From positions 1 through 50,534 of the forward strand of contig JBIOEJ010000029.1 in assembly GCA_044445965.1 (NCBI GenBank): a DNA stretch of 50,534 bases, written 5' to 3'. How positions within the stretch are numbered: the first letter of the stretch is position 1; each line of letters begins with the position of its first letter. Source of the DNA: GAS188 sp044445965. GTDB lineage: Bacteria; Pseudomonadota; Alphaproteobacteria; Rhizobiales; Beijerinckiaceae. The notes beneath the pieces are model-generated. The model was not told the DNA's origin. It was given only the letters and a program-made list of their open reading frames with translations, and made no database searches. Of the stretch, positions 1 to 7,282 are shown piece after piece. Both the position numbers and the translations under genes were made by a program.

Positions 1-1
1 C

Positions 2-43
2 TGGGCCGAGCGCGACGTGCATCGGCTCGCCCAAACCGCATGA
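2..43 (+). CDS. C-terminal tail of an upstream gene (partial)
   Basis: A reading frame open from the window edge ends at TGA 41-43 and encodes a polar tail ending HRLAQTA. It stops 26 bases before the start codon at 70, the spacing expected for two genes of one operon. Thirteen residues are too few to assign a family. The call rests only on the open frame and the spacing, so it may be chance. Confidence 0.3.
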   Translation, partial: WAERDVHRLAQTA

Positions 44-69
44 CCCATGATCAGAAGAGGGAGACAGTC

Positions 70-627
70 ATGACGAAAAGAACTCCGCCTCGAGGCGCAG
101 GCGTTTCGCGCCGGTCGATGCTGCAAGGCGCAAGCGCGCTCAAGAGCTACGCGCCCGACTGGCTCGCCGACGGCTATACCACCGCCATGGGCCTCTTCAC
201 CTCGGGGCTCGGCGCGCATCTCACCTGGACCCTGCCCTTCGGCCTCCTGATCATGTTCGCGATCTTCAATCGCTTCGATCGTCGCCTGGAGGAAGCGGCG
301 CGCGATCTCGGCGCCACGCCCTGGCAGACCTTCCGCTTCGTGATCGTGCCGATCATCCTGCCCTCGCTGATCGGTGTCGGCCTGTTCGGCTTCACGCTCT
401 CCTGGGACGAGATCGCGCGCTCGAGCCAGGCGATCGGCGAGGTGAACACGCTGCCGCTCGAATTGCAGGCGCTCACCACCACGGTGACCACGCCCGAGAT
501 CTACGCGCTCGGCACGGCGACGACCGGCGTCTCCTTCCTCGTCATCGCGGCCGCGCTCGGCGTGATCCTCGTCTTGCGCGTGCGCCAGGCGCGGCACGGA
601 TCGGATGCCGGAGCCGGGATGGTGTAG
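70..627 (+). pseudogene. Chimeric remnant: Tat signal of a solute-binding protein fused to the C-terminal part of an ABC permease
   Basis: The start at 70 follows a GAGGGAGA ribosome-binding site. Residues 1-24 look like the start of a Tat-exported solute-binding protein (SRRSMLQGASAL). From about residue 25 the sequence is the second half of a PotC-type inner-membrane permease: hydrophobic segments, then the EAA loop that contacts the ATPase (EEAARDLGATPW, followed by LSWDEIARS) and two more hydrophobic segments. Polyamine-type ABC operons often run binding protein, ATPase, permease, permease, so an in-frame deletion from the first gene into the last would make this fusion. No ATPase or full permease is nearby. 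A working transporter is unlikely; the frame is open, so a 185-residue protein could still be made. Confidence 0.7.
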
Positions 628-645
628 GGCGAATGGGGAGAAAGT

Positions 646-667
646 GGCGAATGGCGAATAGCGAATG
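646..667. repeat. Short heptad-type intergenic repeat (copy 1)
   Basis: The 3' flank of the chimeric permease carries GCGAATG/GCGAATA heptads in tandem. The same string, identical over 21 bases, recurs at 36402-36423, also just beyond the end of a gene region. Looser versions surround it (630-640 and 660-670). Confidence 0.6.
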
Positions 668-735
668 GAAAGAAAGTGCCCACCAACCACTCGCCATTTG
701 GCCATGAGTCAATCTCTCGGGGCCAATAACAGAAA

Positions 736-764
736 TTGCTATTTTTAGGCATTCTCACCATAAT
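736..764 (+). promoter_or_regulatory. Candidate sigma-70-type promoter of parDE
   Basis: TTGCTA at 736-741 and CATAAT at 759-764 are separated by 17 bases, close to the sigma-70 consensus and spacing. The stretch is clearly AT-richer than its surroundings and lies 20 bases before the parD start at 784. Confidence 0.5.
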
Positions 765-783
765 GATGAAGATGGAGGCACCC

Positions 784-1044
784 ATGAACATGAACGTATC
801 TCTGACCGACGAACTGGCGAATTTCGTCAAGGCCAAAGTCGCGGCCGGCCGCTACAGCTCGTCGAGCGAGGTCGTCCGCGAGGCGCTGCGGTTGATGGAG
901 AAGGTCGAGCAGCAGGACGCCGAGAAGCTCCGCTTTTTGCGCAAGGCCTGGAAACAAGGCATCGACAGCGGCGACGCCGGCGAGGTGAACTTTTCAGCGC
1001 TGAAGAAGGAAGCGCGCGAGCGCCTCGCCGCTTCGAAGGCGTGA
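784..1044 (+). CDS. parD: ParD-family antitoxin
   Basis: An 86-residue ribbon-helix-helix antitoxin. The N-terminal strand MNMNVSLTDEL and the helices around RYSSSSEVVREALRLME are the DNA-binding fold that represses its own promoter; the charged C-terminal tail is the part that wraps and neutralises the toxin. The start at 784 is chosen because GGAGG lies at 774-778 with ideal spacing; an in-frame TTG at 736 falls inside the predicted promoter. It is followed after 4 bases by the ParE toxin, the usual order and spacing of a parDE operon. It looks intact and is likely autoregulated with the toxin. Confidence 0.9.
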   Translation: MNMNVSLTDELANFVKAKVAAGRYSSSSEVVREALRLMEKVEQQDAEKLRFLRKAWKQGIDSGDAGEVNFSALKKEARERLAASKA

Positions 1045-1048
1045 GAAT

Positions 1049-1348
1049 GTGAGCAAGGTCCGCTTTACTCACCGCGCCCGCGAAGACTTTCTGGAAATCT
1101 GGCTCTATATCGCGCCCCGAAATCCCCAGGCCGCCGATCGAGTCTATGACCGCATCGAGGAAAGCTGTCAGCTGTTGCGGGATCATCCTCAACTCGGTCC
1201 CGCCCGTCCGGAGATTGCTGAAGGCGCCCGCGCGCTGATCATCGAACGTTGGATAGCGCTTTATCGGTTGGTGGAAGACGGGGTGCAGGTGGTGCGGATA
1301 ATCGATGGCGTGCGCGATCTCACCCAAATCGACTGGACTCCAGAATAG
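1049..1348 (+). CDS. parE: RelE/ParE-family toxin
   Basis: A 99-residue toxin of the ParE/RelE fold, with the typical opening VRFTHRAREDFLEIWLYI and the C-terminal strands YRLVEDGVQVVRIIDGVRDL. ParE proteins of this family poison DNA gyrase; the target of this one is not shown by sequence. It starts with GTG at 1049, four bases after the parD stop, so the two are co-translated and the antitoxin is made first. Length and motifs are complete, which makes this the only apparently intact toxin-antitoxin pair of the three in the first 5 kb. Confidence 0.9.
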   Translation: MSKVRFTHRAREDFLEIWLYIAPRNPQAADRVYDRIEESCQLLRDHPQLGPARPEIAEGARALIIERWIALYRLVEDGVQVVRIIDGVRDLTQIDWTPE

Positions 1349-1435
1349 GAGTTTTAAGCAGCGGACGTGAGCTTCGATCAGACTTTGAAGCGCGAGCCTG
1401 CCAGCGGGCGCTCAGCGGGCGCGGGTAAGACTTGA

Positions 1436-1459
1436 ATGTAAGGCAAATCTGCCTTACAT
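1436..1459. promoter_or_regulatory. Perfect inverted repeat, candidate operator of the AbrB/VapC module
   Basis: ATGTAAGGCA (1436-1445) and TGCCTTACAT (1450-1459) are perfect inverted arms around a 4-base spacer, 28 bases before the antitoxin start at 1488. AbrB-type antitoxins bind such palindromes in their own promoters, so an autoregulatory operator is the likeliest reading. The spacer is too short and no T-run follows for a terminator. Confidence 0.6.
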
Positions 1460-1487
1460 CACCTTCGCAACACTGTTGGAAGCGAAC

Positions 1488-1742
1488 ATGGGCAAGACGC
1501 TGAAGGTGACTGCGAAGGGTCAGGTGACACTCCGCAAGGAGCTGCTCGATCACCTTGGCGTTGGTCCTGGCGAGAAGGTCATCGTGGACTTCCTGCCGCG
1601 CGGGCGAGCCGAGATTCGCGCGGCCAAGGGCGCCGGGTCGATCGAGGACTTCATTGGCTGCCTGGCCAGCCCCGGGACACCTGCGCTCTCGATCGAGGAG
1701 ATCAACGAAATCGCCGCGCGAGGCTGGGCCGGCGAGCTTTGA
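1488..1742 (+). CDS. AbrB/SpoVT-type swapped-hairpin antitoxin (VapB/MazE-like)
   Basis: An 84-residue protein with the swapped-hairpin AbrB DNA-binding fold at its N-terminus (residues about 3-45: KVTAKGQVTLRKELLDHLGV, then GEKVIVDFLPRGRAEIRA) and a short C-terminal tail that would bind the toxin. ATG 1488 follows a GGAAGCGA ribosome-binding site; an in-frame TTG at 1476 is less likely. The stop overlaps the start of the PIN-domain gene (TTGA), so the pair is translationally coupled. A perfect palindrome 28 bases upstream is the likely operator. With the toxin frameshifted, the antitoxin may now be an orphan. Confidence 0.85.
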   Translation: MGKTLKVTAKGQVTLRKELLDHLGVGPGEKVIVDFLPRGRAEIRAAKGAGSIEDFIGCLASPGTPALSIEEINEIAARGWAGEL

Positions 1743-2141
1743 AGATCACGGCCGACACGAATATTCTCGTGAGGGCGGCCACTCGCGACGATGCGGCTCA
1801 ATCGCGTCTTGCGGCAGCGGCGCTTCGCGACTCCGAACTTGTAGTGATCACGCTTCCGACGCTCTGCGAATTCGTGTGGGTGCTTTCGCGCGGATACCGC
1901 AAGGGGCGAGGCGAGATCGGCGAAGCCATTCGGCGCTTGATCGACGGCGCAACTGTCGAGGCAGATCGGCAGGCCGTCGAAGCGGGCCTCGCCGTGCTCG
2001 ATGGCGGCGGCGATTTCGCCGACGGCGTCATCGCGTTCGAGGGCCGTCGTCGGTGGAACCATATTCGCAAGCTTCGACCGGCATGCGGTGAAGCTGATCG
2101 AGGCCAGCGGCGGTGACGCCCGGCTTCTCTCCGGCGAGTGA
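1739..2141 (+). pseudogene. VapC-like PIN-domain toxin, frameshifted near the C-terminus
   Basis: A PIN-domain ribonuclease toxin starting with TTG at 1739, overlapping the antitoxin stop. The acidic metal-binding residues Asp6 (ADTN), Glu44 (CEF) and Asp92/Asp95 (DFAD) are visible. After EGRR the original frame runs into unrelated sequence and stops at 2116, whereas the +1 frame from about 2052 continues with the conserved end of the family (GGTIFASFDRHAVKLIEASG) to TGA 2139-2141. One extra base near 2045-2052 explains this. The final FDR motif, with another active-site acid, is lost from the original frame, so the toxin is probably inactive unless this is a sequencing error. Confidence 0.8.
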
Positions 2142-2159
2142 CCTGCCCTCGCGCGCTCC

Positions 2160-2912
2160 ATGAAACTCCTCATCGTCAATCCGAACACCACGGCCGCGAT
2201 GACGGCGACTATTGCGGCGGCGGCACGTGCGGCCGCGGCGCCCGGCACCGAGGTCGTGGCCGTGACCTCGCGGATGGGTCCGGCCTCGATCGAGGGTTAT
2301 TACGACGAGGCATTCTCCTTGCCGGGGCTCCTCGCCGAGATCGCCAAGGGAGAAGCGATGGGCGTCGACGGCCATGTGATCGCCTGCTTCGACGACACCG
2401 GCCTCGATGCGGCCCGCAGCCTCGCTTGCGCGCCGGTCGTCGGCATCGGCGAGGCCGCCTTCCATCTCGCGAGCCTCGTCGCGCATCGTTTCTCGGTAGT
2501 CACGACCTTGTCGCGCTCGATCGCGGCGATCGAGGGCAATCTCCTGCGCTACGGGCTCGATCGCCGTTGCGCCAAGGTGCGCGCCTGCGAGGTGCCGGTG
2601 CTGGCGCTTGCAGAGGAAGGCTCGGAGGCGCGCGCCAAGATCGGCGCCGAGATCGCCAAAGCAATCGCGGAGGACCGCGCCGAGGCGATCGTGCTCGGCT
2701 GCGCCGGCATGGCGGATCTCGCGGCCTCGCTGTCGCTCGCGCATGGCGTCCCGGTCATCGACGGCGTGGCGGCGGCCGTGACGCTGATCGAGGGGCTGGC
2801 GCGGCTCGGACTTCGCACCTCGAAGCGCGGACCTTATGCCGAGCCGCGAGCCAAGGCCTATGCCGGGCCGCTCGCCGGCTTCGCGCCGAAGGACAAGGCC
2901 CGCCCGCCGTGA
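2160..2912 (+). CDS. Asp/Glu/hydantoin racemase family protein
   Basis: A 250-residue cytoplasmic protein of the Asp/Glu/hydantoin racemase superfamily. The N-terminus KLLIVNPNTT and the two candidate acid/base cysteines, Cys76 (IACFDDTGLD) and Cys181 (LGCAGM), are the hallmarks of cofactor-independent racemases. Members racemise hydantoins or allantoin, or act on related small acids. It is the first of three genes that overlap by 4 bases each (GTGA at 2909, ATGA at 3796), together with a PuuE-like deacetylase and an alpha/beta hydrolase, which suggests breakdown of a cyclic ureide or amide. The exact substrate cannot be read from sequence. Confidence 0.85.
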   Translation: MKLLIVNPNTTAAMTATIAAAARAAAAPGTEVVAVTSRMGPASIEGYYDEAFSLPGLLAEIAKGEAMGVDGHVIACFDDTGLDAARSLACAPVVGIGEAAFHLASLVAHRFSVVTTLSRSIAAIEGNLLRYGLDRRCAKVRACEVPVLALAEEGSEARAKIGAEIAKAIAEDRAEAIVLGCAGMADLAASLSLAHGVPVIDGVAAAVTLIEGLARLGLRTSKRGPYAEPRAKAYAGPLAGFAPKDKARPP

Positions 2913-3799
2913 AGCTTCCGACCCATGGCCGCTACGACTACCATCCGCTGCGCAGGCGCCAGGCCTATGACTGGCCGAACGGAACGCGGCTTGCCGTCTA
3001 TCTCGGGCTCAACCTCGAGCATTTCGCCTTCGGGGAGGGGCTCGGCGCGGAGCTCGCGCCAGGCGGGCCGCAGCCCGATGTGTTGAACCATGCCTGGCGC
3101 GATTACGGCAACCGCATCGGCGCCTGGCGGCTCCTCGACCTGTTCGAGGCGCTCGCCTTGCCGGCATCGGTGCTCGTCAACTCGGCGCTCTATGATTATG
3201 CGCCGCAGTTGCCGATCGCCTTCCGCGCACGGGGCGACGAGATCGTCGCCCATGGCCGCAGCAATTCGGAAAGGCAGGGCGCGCTCGACGAGACGCAAGA
3301 GGCAGAGCTGATCCGCGAGGTGACGGCGACCATCACGGCGCATGAGGGCTCGGCCCCGAGAGGCTGGCTCGGCCCCTGGATCTCGCAGAGCCAAGTGACG
3401 CCGGACCTCTTGCAGGAGGCGGGCTACGCCTATCTCCTCGACTGGTGCATGGACGATCAGCCCGTCTGGTTCCGCACGCGCAAGGGGCGCATCCTCGCGG
3501 TGCCCTATCCGCAGGAGCTGAACGACATCCCGGCGATCATGGCGCGCAAGATGGACGCCGATGCCTTCGCCGACATGATCGTCGACAATCTCGACGAGAT
3601 GCTCGAGCAGGCGGCTGACGCCCCCCTGGTGATGGGTATCGCGCTGCACGCCTACATCGTCGGCCAGCCCTTCCGCCTGCGGCATCTGCGCCGGGCGCTT
3701 CGGCACATCGCGCGCCACCGCGACCGCATCTGGATCACGACCGCCGGCGCCATCGCGGCTCATGTTCAGACGCTTCCGGACGGGGTGGTGCCGGGATGA
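2909..3799 (+). CDS. Polysaccharide deacetylase-fold hydrolase (PuuE/allantoinase-like)
   Basis: A 296-residue NodB-fold protein similar to the cofactor-independent allantoinase PuuE. Visible features are KLPTHGRYDYHPL at the start, the WPNGTRLAVYLGLNLEHF strand, an EIVAHGRSNSERQ segment holding the metal-type His, and ALHAYIVGQPFRLRHL near the end. The GTG start at 2909 overlaps the racemase stop (GTGA); a longer frame reaching back to 2138 would run through the racemase gene and is rejected. Members hydrolyse C-N bonds in cyclic amides rather than sugars. Between a hydantoin-type racemase and a formamidase-like hydrolase, a ureide or pyrimidine-type pathway is plausible but unproven. Confidence 0.8.
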   Translation: MKLPTHGRYDYHPLRRRQAYDWPNGTRLAVYLGLNLEHFAFGEGLGAELAPGGPQPDVLNHAWRDYGNRIGAWRLLDLFEALALPASVLVNSALYDYAPQLPIAFRARGDEIVAHGRSNSERQGALDETQEAELIREVTATITAHEGSAPRGWLGPWISQSQVTPDLLQEAGYAYLLDWCMDDQPVWFRTRKGRILAVPYPQELNDIPAIMARKMDADAFADMIVDNLDEMLEQAADAPLVMGIALHAYIVGQPFRLRHLRRALRHIARHRDRIWITTAGAIAAHVQTLPDGVVPG

Positions 3800-4665
3800 A
3801 AGTCTATCTCGACTATGACCAGGCCGAGCTCGACCGAAACTACACGCAGACCGCCTGGGCGCCGAATGCGGATGAGATCATCCGCTGGTATGCGACGCAG
3901 AGCGAGGCGGTGCGTCACCGCCTGAAGCGCCGAGCCGATATCCGCTATGGCGACAGCCAAGCCGAGCTGCTCGACATCTTCCCGACCGACCGGAAAGACG
4001 CACCGATCTGCGTTTTCGTGCATGGCGGAGCGTGGCGGCTATTGACCAAGGATGAATCCTCATTCGCCGCCGAGACCTTCGTTGCCGCCGGCGCCCATTT
4101 CGTGGCGCTCAACTTCGCCGTGATCCCGCAGGTCCGCCTGCCCGAGATGGTGGCGCAGGTGAGGCGCGGCATCGCCTTCGTCCATCGCCATGCGGCGAGC
4201 TTCGGCGGCGACCCGCGGCGGCTATTCGTAGCGGGGCACTCCTCCGGCGCCCATCTCGCGGCCGCGGCCCTCGCCGGCGAATGGCCGGAGCTCGGCGGCA
4301 GCGGCAGCGTGCGCGGTGCGCTCTGCGCCAGCGGCATCTACGATCTCGAGCCGGTGCTGCTGAGCCAGCGCGGCAGCTATGTGAAGCTGGACGCCGCCGA
4401 GGCCGACGAGCTCAGCCCGCTGCGCCATATCGACCGCCTGCATTGCCCGGTGAAGGTCGCCTTCGGCGGCAAGGAGAGCCCCGAATTCCAGCGGCAAGCG
4501 AGACGCTTCGCGGAAGCGCTCGAAGCCGCCGGGCGCTTGCAGGAATTGCTGCTGGCGCCCGGGCTCAATCATTTCGAGATCAGCATGACCTTGGCGCAGC
4601 CTGACGGGCTTCTCGCCCGCGCCGCGCTCGACATGATGGGCGACGCGGAGTGTCGGTGTGTTTGA
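3796..4665 (+). CDS. Alpha/beta hydrolase, kynurenine formamidase-like
   Basis: A 289-residue alpha/beta hydrolase without signal peptide. The oxyanion-hole motif HGGAW is at residues 76-80, the nucleophile elbow GHSSG at 147-151 (Ser149), and the catalytic His is probably in LNHFEI near residue 259. The N-terminus (LDRNYTQTAW) and overall layout resemble arylformamidases and related N-formyl or carbamoyl hydrolases. The start overlaps the preceding stop (ATGA), so it belongs to the racemase-deacetylase operon and would act on its ring-opened product. The last residues (DAECRCV) are unlike the family and sit where the next small gene begins, so the end may have been altered by recombination. 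Confidence 0.8.
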   Translation: MKVYLDYDQAELDRNYTQTAWAPNADEIIRWYATQSEAVRHRLKRRADIRYGDSQAELLDIFPTDRKDAPICVFVHGGAWRLLTKDESSFAAETFVAAGAHFVALNFAVIPQVRLPEMVAQVRRGIAFVHRHAASFGGDPRRLFVAGHSSGAHLAAAALAGEWPELGGSGSVRGALCASGIYDLEPVLLSQRGSYVKLDAAEADELSPLRHIDRLHCPVKVAFGGKESPEFQRQARRFAEALEAAGRLQELLLAPGLNHFEISMTLAQPDGLLARAALDMMGDAECRCV

Positions 4666-4867
4666 TGACGAGTATCAGTTTTTCAGTCTGGAACCGAGGT
4701 TCGGAGGGGGCCAGAGTGTCGCCGGCACTCTTGAAGAGAGCGACGACCTCGCATGGGCCAAGCCCAACGTCGACGAGGCACTTGCGGATGGAGAGCGCGG
4801 CGACGTGATCTCGCTCGAAGAGCACGAGGCCAGGAACACCGCTCGTCTCGCCGCCATGAAGGCTTGA
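4658..4867 (+). CDS. Small antitoxin-like protein
   Basis: A 69-residue acidic protein starting with GTG at 4658, overlapping the hydrolase stop. Its C-terminal half (NVDEALADGERGDVISLEEH) resembles the toxin-binding tail of ParD/Phd-type antitoxins; no clear DNA-binding N-terminus is visible, so it may be a truncated antitoxin. Its stop overlaps an ATG that opens a ParE-like reading frame, the standard antitoxin-toxin arrangement. Assignment rests mainly on that context. Confidence 0.45.
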   Translation: MFDDEYQFFSLEPRFGGGQSVAGTLEESDDLAWAKPNVDEALADGERGDVISLEEHEARNTARLAAMKA

Positions 4868-4912
4868 TGGCGCGGATCGTCTTTACGGCTTCGGCTGATA
4901 GAGATGCTGTCC
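4867..4912 (+). pseudogene. Truncated RelE/ParE toxin (N-terminal stub)
   Basis: ATG 4867 overlaps the antitoxin-like stop (TGATG). The first 14 residues, MARIVFTASADRDA, are the typical first strand of a ParE-family toxin; similarity then stops and the DNA becomes the 3' end of the minus-strand glycosidase gene at 4914. About 80 residues are missing, so the toxin is dead. The breakpoint marks a recombination border between the toxin-rich segment and the sugar transport operon. Confidence 0.6.
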
Positions 4913-4913
4913 C

Positions 4914-6224
4914 TCAAACCGTCGTGATGAGATCGCGCCGCGCGTCATGGTCGCGCGCGGCGCTGAGCCATGACAGCCACACCGCGGCGCTCCAGGAGAA
5001 GTCGGCGCCGCCGAGCCCCGAGCCGTCGCGCGGATCGAAATATTCGCGCAGGCCCTGCGCCTCGGCGAGACGGACCGAAGCGCGGCGGATGCGCGCCGCG
5101 AGCTCCGCATATCCATAGGCCGCAAAGCCGTCGGCGATCAGGCGGTTGACGACGAGCCAGACGGGACCGCGCCAATAGCTCACGGGATCGAAGGCGCTGG
5201 CGCCGGGATCGGTGCTCGGCACCGCATAGGGGGCGACGGCCCCCCATTGGTCGAGCCGCTGCGCCAGCCGCTCGGCATCGGCCTCGCTGCAGGCGCGCGC
5301 ATAGAGCGGCAGATAGGAGGCCGAGGTCACGACAGGCGCGAGCCGCCCCGTGATGAGGTCGCGCGAACGGAAGGTCCCGTCCGTGTGACGCAGGCGCGCG
5401 AAGCCCTGCATGCCGCGGCCGATCCATCGGCGCAGACGATCCGCCTCACGCGTCAGGCCAAACTCTCCGGCGAGCGCCAGGAGATCGCGGTCGGCGCGCA
5501 TCAGGATCGATTGCACCCCGATATCGCAGACGCGAAACGACAGGCTTCGCGCCACGCGCTCGCCGTCCCAATGCAAGGCCTTTGCCTCCTCGACCAGCGT
5601 CATCACCCGGTTGTAGAAATCGTCGGTTGGCCGCTCGGCGGCGCTGACATGCGTCCTGTCCTTGCGCAGCGCCGAGACATCGAGGCGCGGCGTCACGGCG
5701 GCGAGCGGCTCGTCCCATTCGGGTGAATTGTCGCGACCGGTCTCCCAAGGATGGACGACGGTCACGAGGCCCGTGGCATCGGGATCGCGTATCTCGTGCC
5801 ACCAGCGATGCCAGGCGAACAGGCGCGGAAACAGTCCCCGGGCGCGTTCCTCGGCGCGGGCGCGATGGCGGGCGCCTTCCAATATGCCGCGCATGGCGGT
5901 CGCGGCGACCGGCGGCTGGGAGATGCCGGTCGTCGGCGGTTCATGCGGGGTGCGCCAGACCGCGGGGCCGGGATAATAGCCGGCATCCGGCTGGTGGAAG
6001 ACGATGCTCGGCACCATGCCGTCCTGCCACTGGCCGAGAAACAGCGTCTCGAGCTCGCGCCAGGCCCGATCCTCGTCGAAGGTGGAAAAGCCCATGGCGA
6101 CGAAGGCCGAGTCCCAATTCCATTGGAACGGGTAGACCTTGGCGTTCGGCACCGTGTAGCCGCCGCGGTCATTGCCGACCAGCGTGTCTTGGGCGAGGCC
6201 GTCGAGCTCGGCAGAGCGGCTCAT
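4914..6224 (-). CDS. GH63/MGH1-like glycoside hydrolase (cytoplasmic)
   Basis: A 436-residue (alpha/alpha)6-barrel glycosidase of the GH63/mannosylglycerate-hydrolase-like group. Typical motifs are FQWNWDSAF near residue 34, WETGRDNSPEWD in the middle and YWRGPVWLVVNRL near residue 350, followed by the EYFDPRDGSGLGG segment that carries a likely catalytic Glu. No signal peptide, so it acts in the cytoplasm. Its start overlaps the stop of the ABC ATPase gene by 4 bases, making it the last gene of the sugar import operon: the transporter would bring in a small alpha-linked glycoside and this enzyme would cleave it. The specific sugar is not evident. Confidence 0.8.
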   Translation of the reverse strand: MSRSAELDGLAQDTLVGNDRGGYTVPNAKVYPFQWNWDSAFVAMGFSTFDEDRAWRELETLFLGQWQDGMVPSIVFHQPDAGYYPGPAVWRTPHEPPTTGISQPPVAATAMRGILEGARHRARAEERARGLFPRLFAWHRWWHEIRDPDATGLVTVVHPWETGRDNSPEWDEPLAAVTPRLDVSALRKDRTHVSAAERPTDDFYNRVMTLVEEAKALHWDGERVARSLSFRVCDIGVQSILMRADRDLLALAGEFGLTREADRLRRWIGRGMQGFARLRHTDGTFRSRDLITGRLAPVVTSASYLPLYARACSEADAERLAQRLDQWGAVAPYAVPSTDPGASAFDPVSYWRGPVWLVVNRLIADGFAAYGYAELAARIRRASVRLAEAQGLREYFDPRDGSGLGGADFSWSAAVWLSWLSAARDHDARRDLITTV

Positions 6225-7270
6225 GCGGCGGCTCCGATCGCCAGGCCCGTTTCGCCGTTCATCCAGACGGCGCGCGCCGGATCGAGCCAGAGGCCGAGAT
6301 TCTCGCCGGCCTTGGCGGTCAATTGCGGGGGCGCCACGATGCGCACCTTGGTATCCCAGACCGTGCCGGTCAGCAGCATGTGCGAGCCCATGGGCTCGGC
6401 GACCTTGACGGTGAAAGGCAGGCCGGAACCGGCGGCGCCGAGCGTTACATCCTCGCCGCGAAAACCGAGCTGAAGGGCGGGTGTGGCCGGCGGGACGAGA
6501 TCGAGGCCGTGCAAGGCACTGCGCCTGTCGGCGGCGTCGACGCTAAGGAAATTCATCGGCGGAGAGCCGACGAAGCCGCCGACGAAGCTCGATGCCGGCC
6601 GCGAATAGACATTCACCGGCGTATCGCATTGCACGATGCGGCCGCCATGCATGACGGCGATGCGGTCGGCGAGGCCCATGGCCTCGGTCTGGTCATGCGT
6701 CACATAGACCGTCGTCGTGCCCGCCTGCTGCAGCACGGCTTTCAGCTCGGCCCGCATCTCGAGCCGCAGCAAGGCGTCGAGATTGGAGAGCGGCTCATCC
6801 ATCAAGAGCACGGCCGGCTCGACGGCGAGCGCGCGCGCCACCGCGACGCGCTGGCGTTGCCCGCCCGAGAGCTTCGCCGGGTAGCGCTCGAGGTAAGGCT
6901 CGATATGGAGGAGCGCCGCCGCCTTCTTCACCTGCCGGTCGATGACCTCCTTGGGCTTTGCCTGCATGGCGAGGCCGAAGGCGACATTGTCGTAGACCGT
7001 CATATGCGGGAAGACCGCGTAATTCTGGAACACCATGGCGAGGCCGCGCTGCGACGGCTTCAGGGCCGACACGTCGCGATCCCCGATCAGCACGCGGCCG
7101 GAGCTTTGCGTCTCGAGCCCGGCCATGATGCGCAACAGCGTGGTCTTGCCGCAGCCCGAGGGGCCGAGAAGCGCGATGAACTCGCCATCGGCGACGGCGA
7201 GCGAGATGTCGGCGAGCGCAACGACGCCGCCGAACGACTTTTGTATCTTGTCGATGAGAATGCCCGACAT
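6221..7270 (-). CDS. Sugar ABC transporter ATP-binding protein (MalK/UgpC type)
   Basis: A 349-residue ATPase of the MalK/UgpC group. Walker A is GPSGCGKTT near residue 37, the Q-loop is MVFQNYAVFPHMTVYDN, the signature is LSGGQRQR, Walker B and D-loop are VLLMDEPLSNLDA and the switch His is in VTHDQTEAM. Residues from about 240 form the TOBE/OB regulatory domain that gives the family its length. It powers the two permeases encoded just upstream and overlaps the glycosidase start by 4 bases. All catalytic motifs are intact, so the transporter should be functional. Confidence 0.95.
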   Translation of the reverse strand: MSGILIDKIQKSFGGVVALADISLAVADGEFIALLGPSGCGKTTLLRIMAGLETQSSGRVLIGDRDVSALKPSQRGLAMVFQNYAVFPHMTVYDNVAFGLAMQAKPKEVIDRQVKKAAALLHIEPYLERYPAKLSGGQRQRVAVARALAVEPAVLLMDEPLSNLDALLRLEMRAELKAVLQQAGTTTVYVTHDQTEAMGLADRIAVMHGGRIVQCDTPVNVYSRPASSFVGGFVGSPPMNFLSVDAADRRSALHGLDLVPPATPALQLGFRGEDVTLGAAGSGLPFTVKVAEPMGSHMLLTGTVWDTKVRIVAPPQLTAKAGENLGLWLDPARAVWMNGETGLAIGAAA

Positions 7271-7282
7271 GACGGCCTCCGT

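Noticed and set aside
2138..2908. Extension of the PuuE-like deacetylase N-terminus back to 2138
   Set aside because: The extra 257 residues overlap the racemase in another frame and have no homology pattern; GTG 2909 in a GTGA overlap is the natural start.
4914..4960. Truncation of the glycosidase C-terminus by the toxin junction
   Set aside because: The protein ends after the conserved SWSAAVWLSW segment at a normal length, so the junction seems to lie just beyond the gene.
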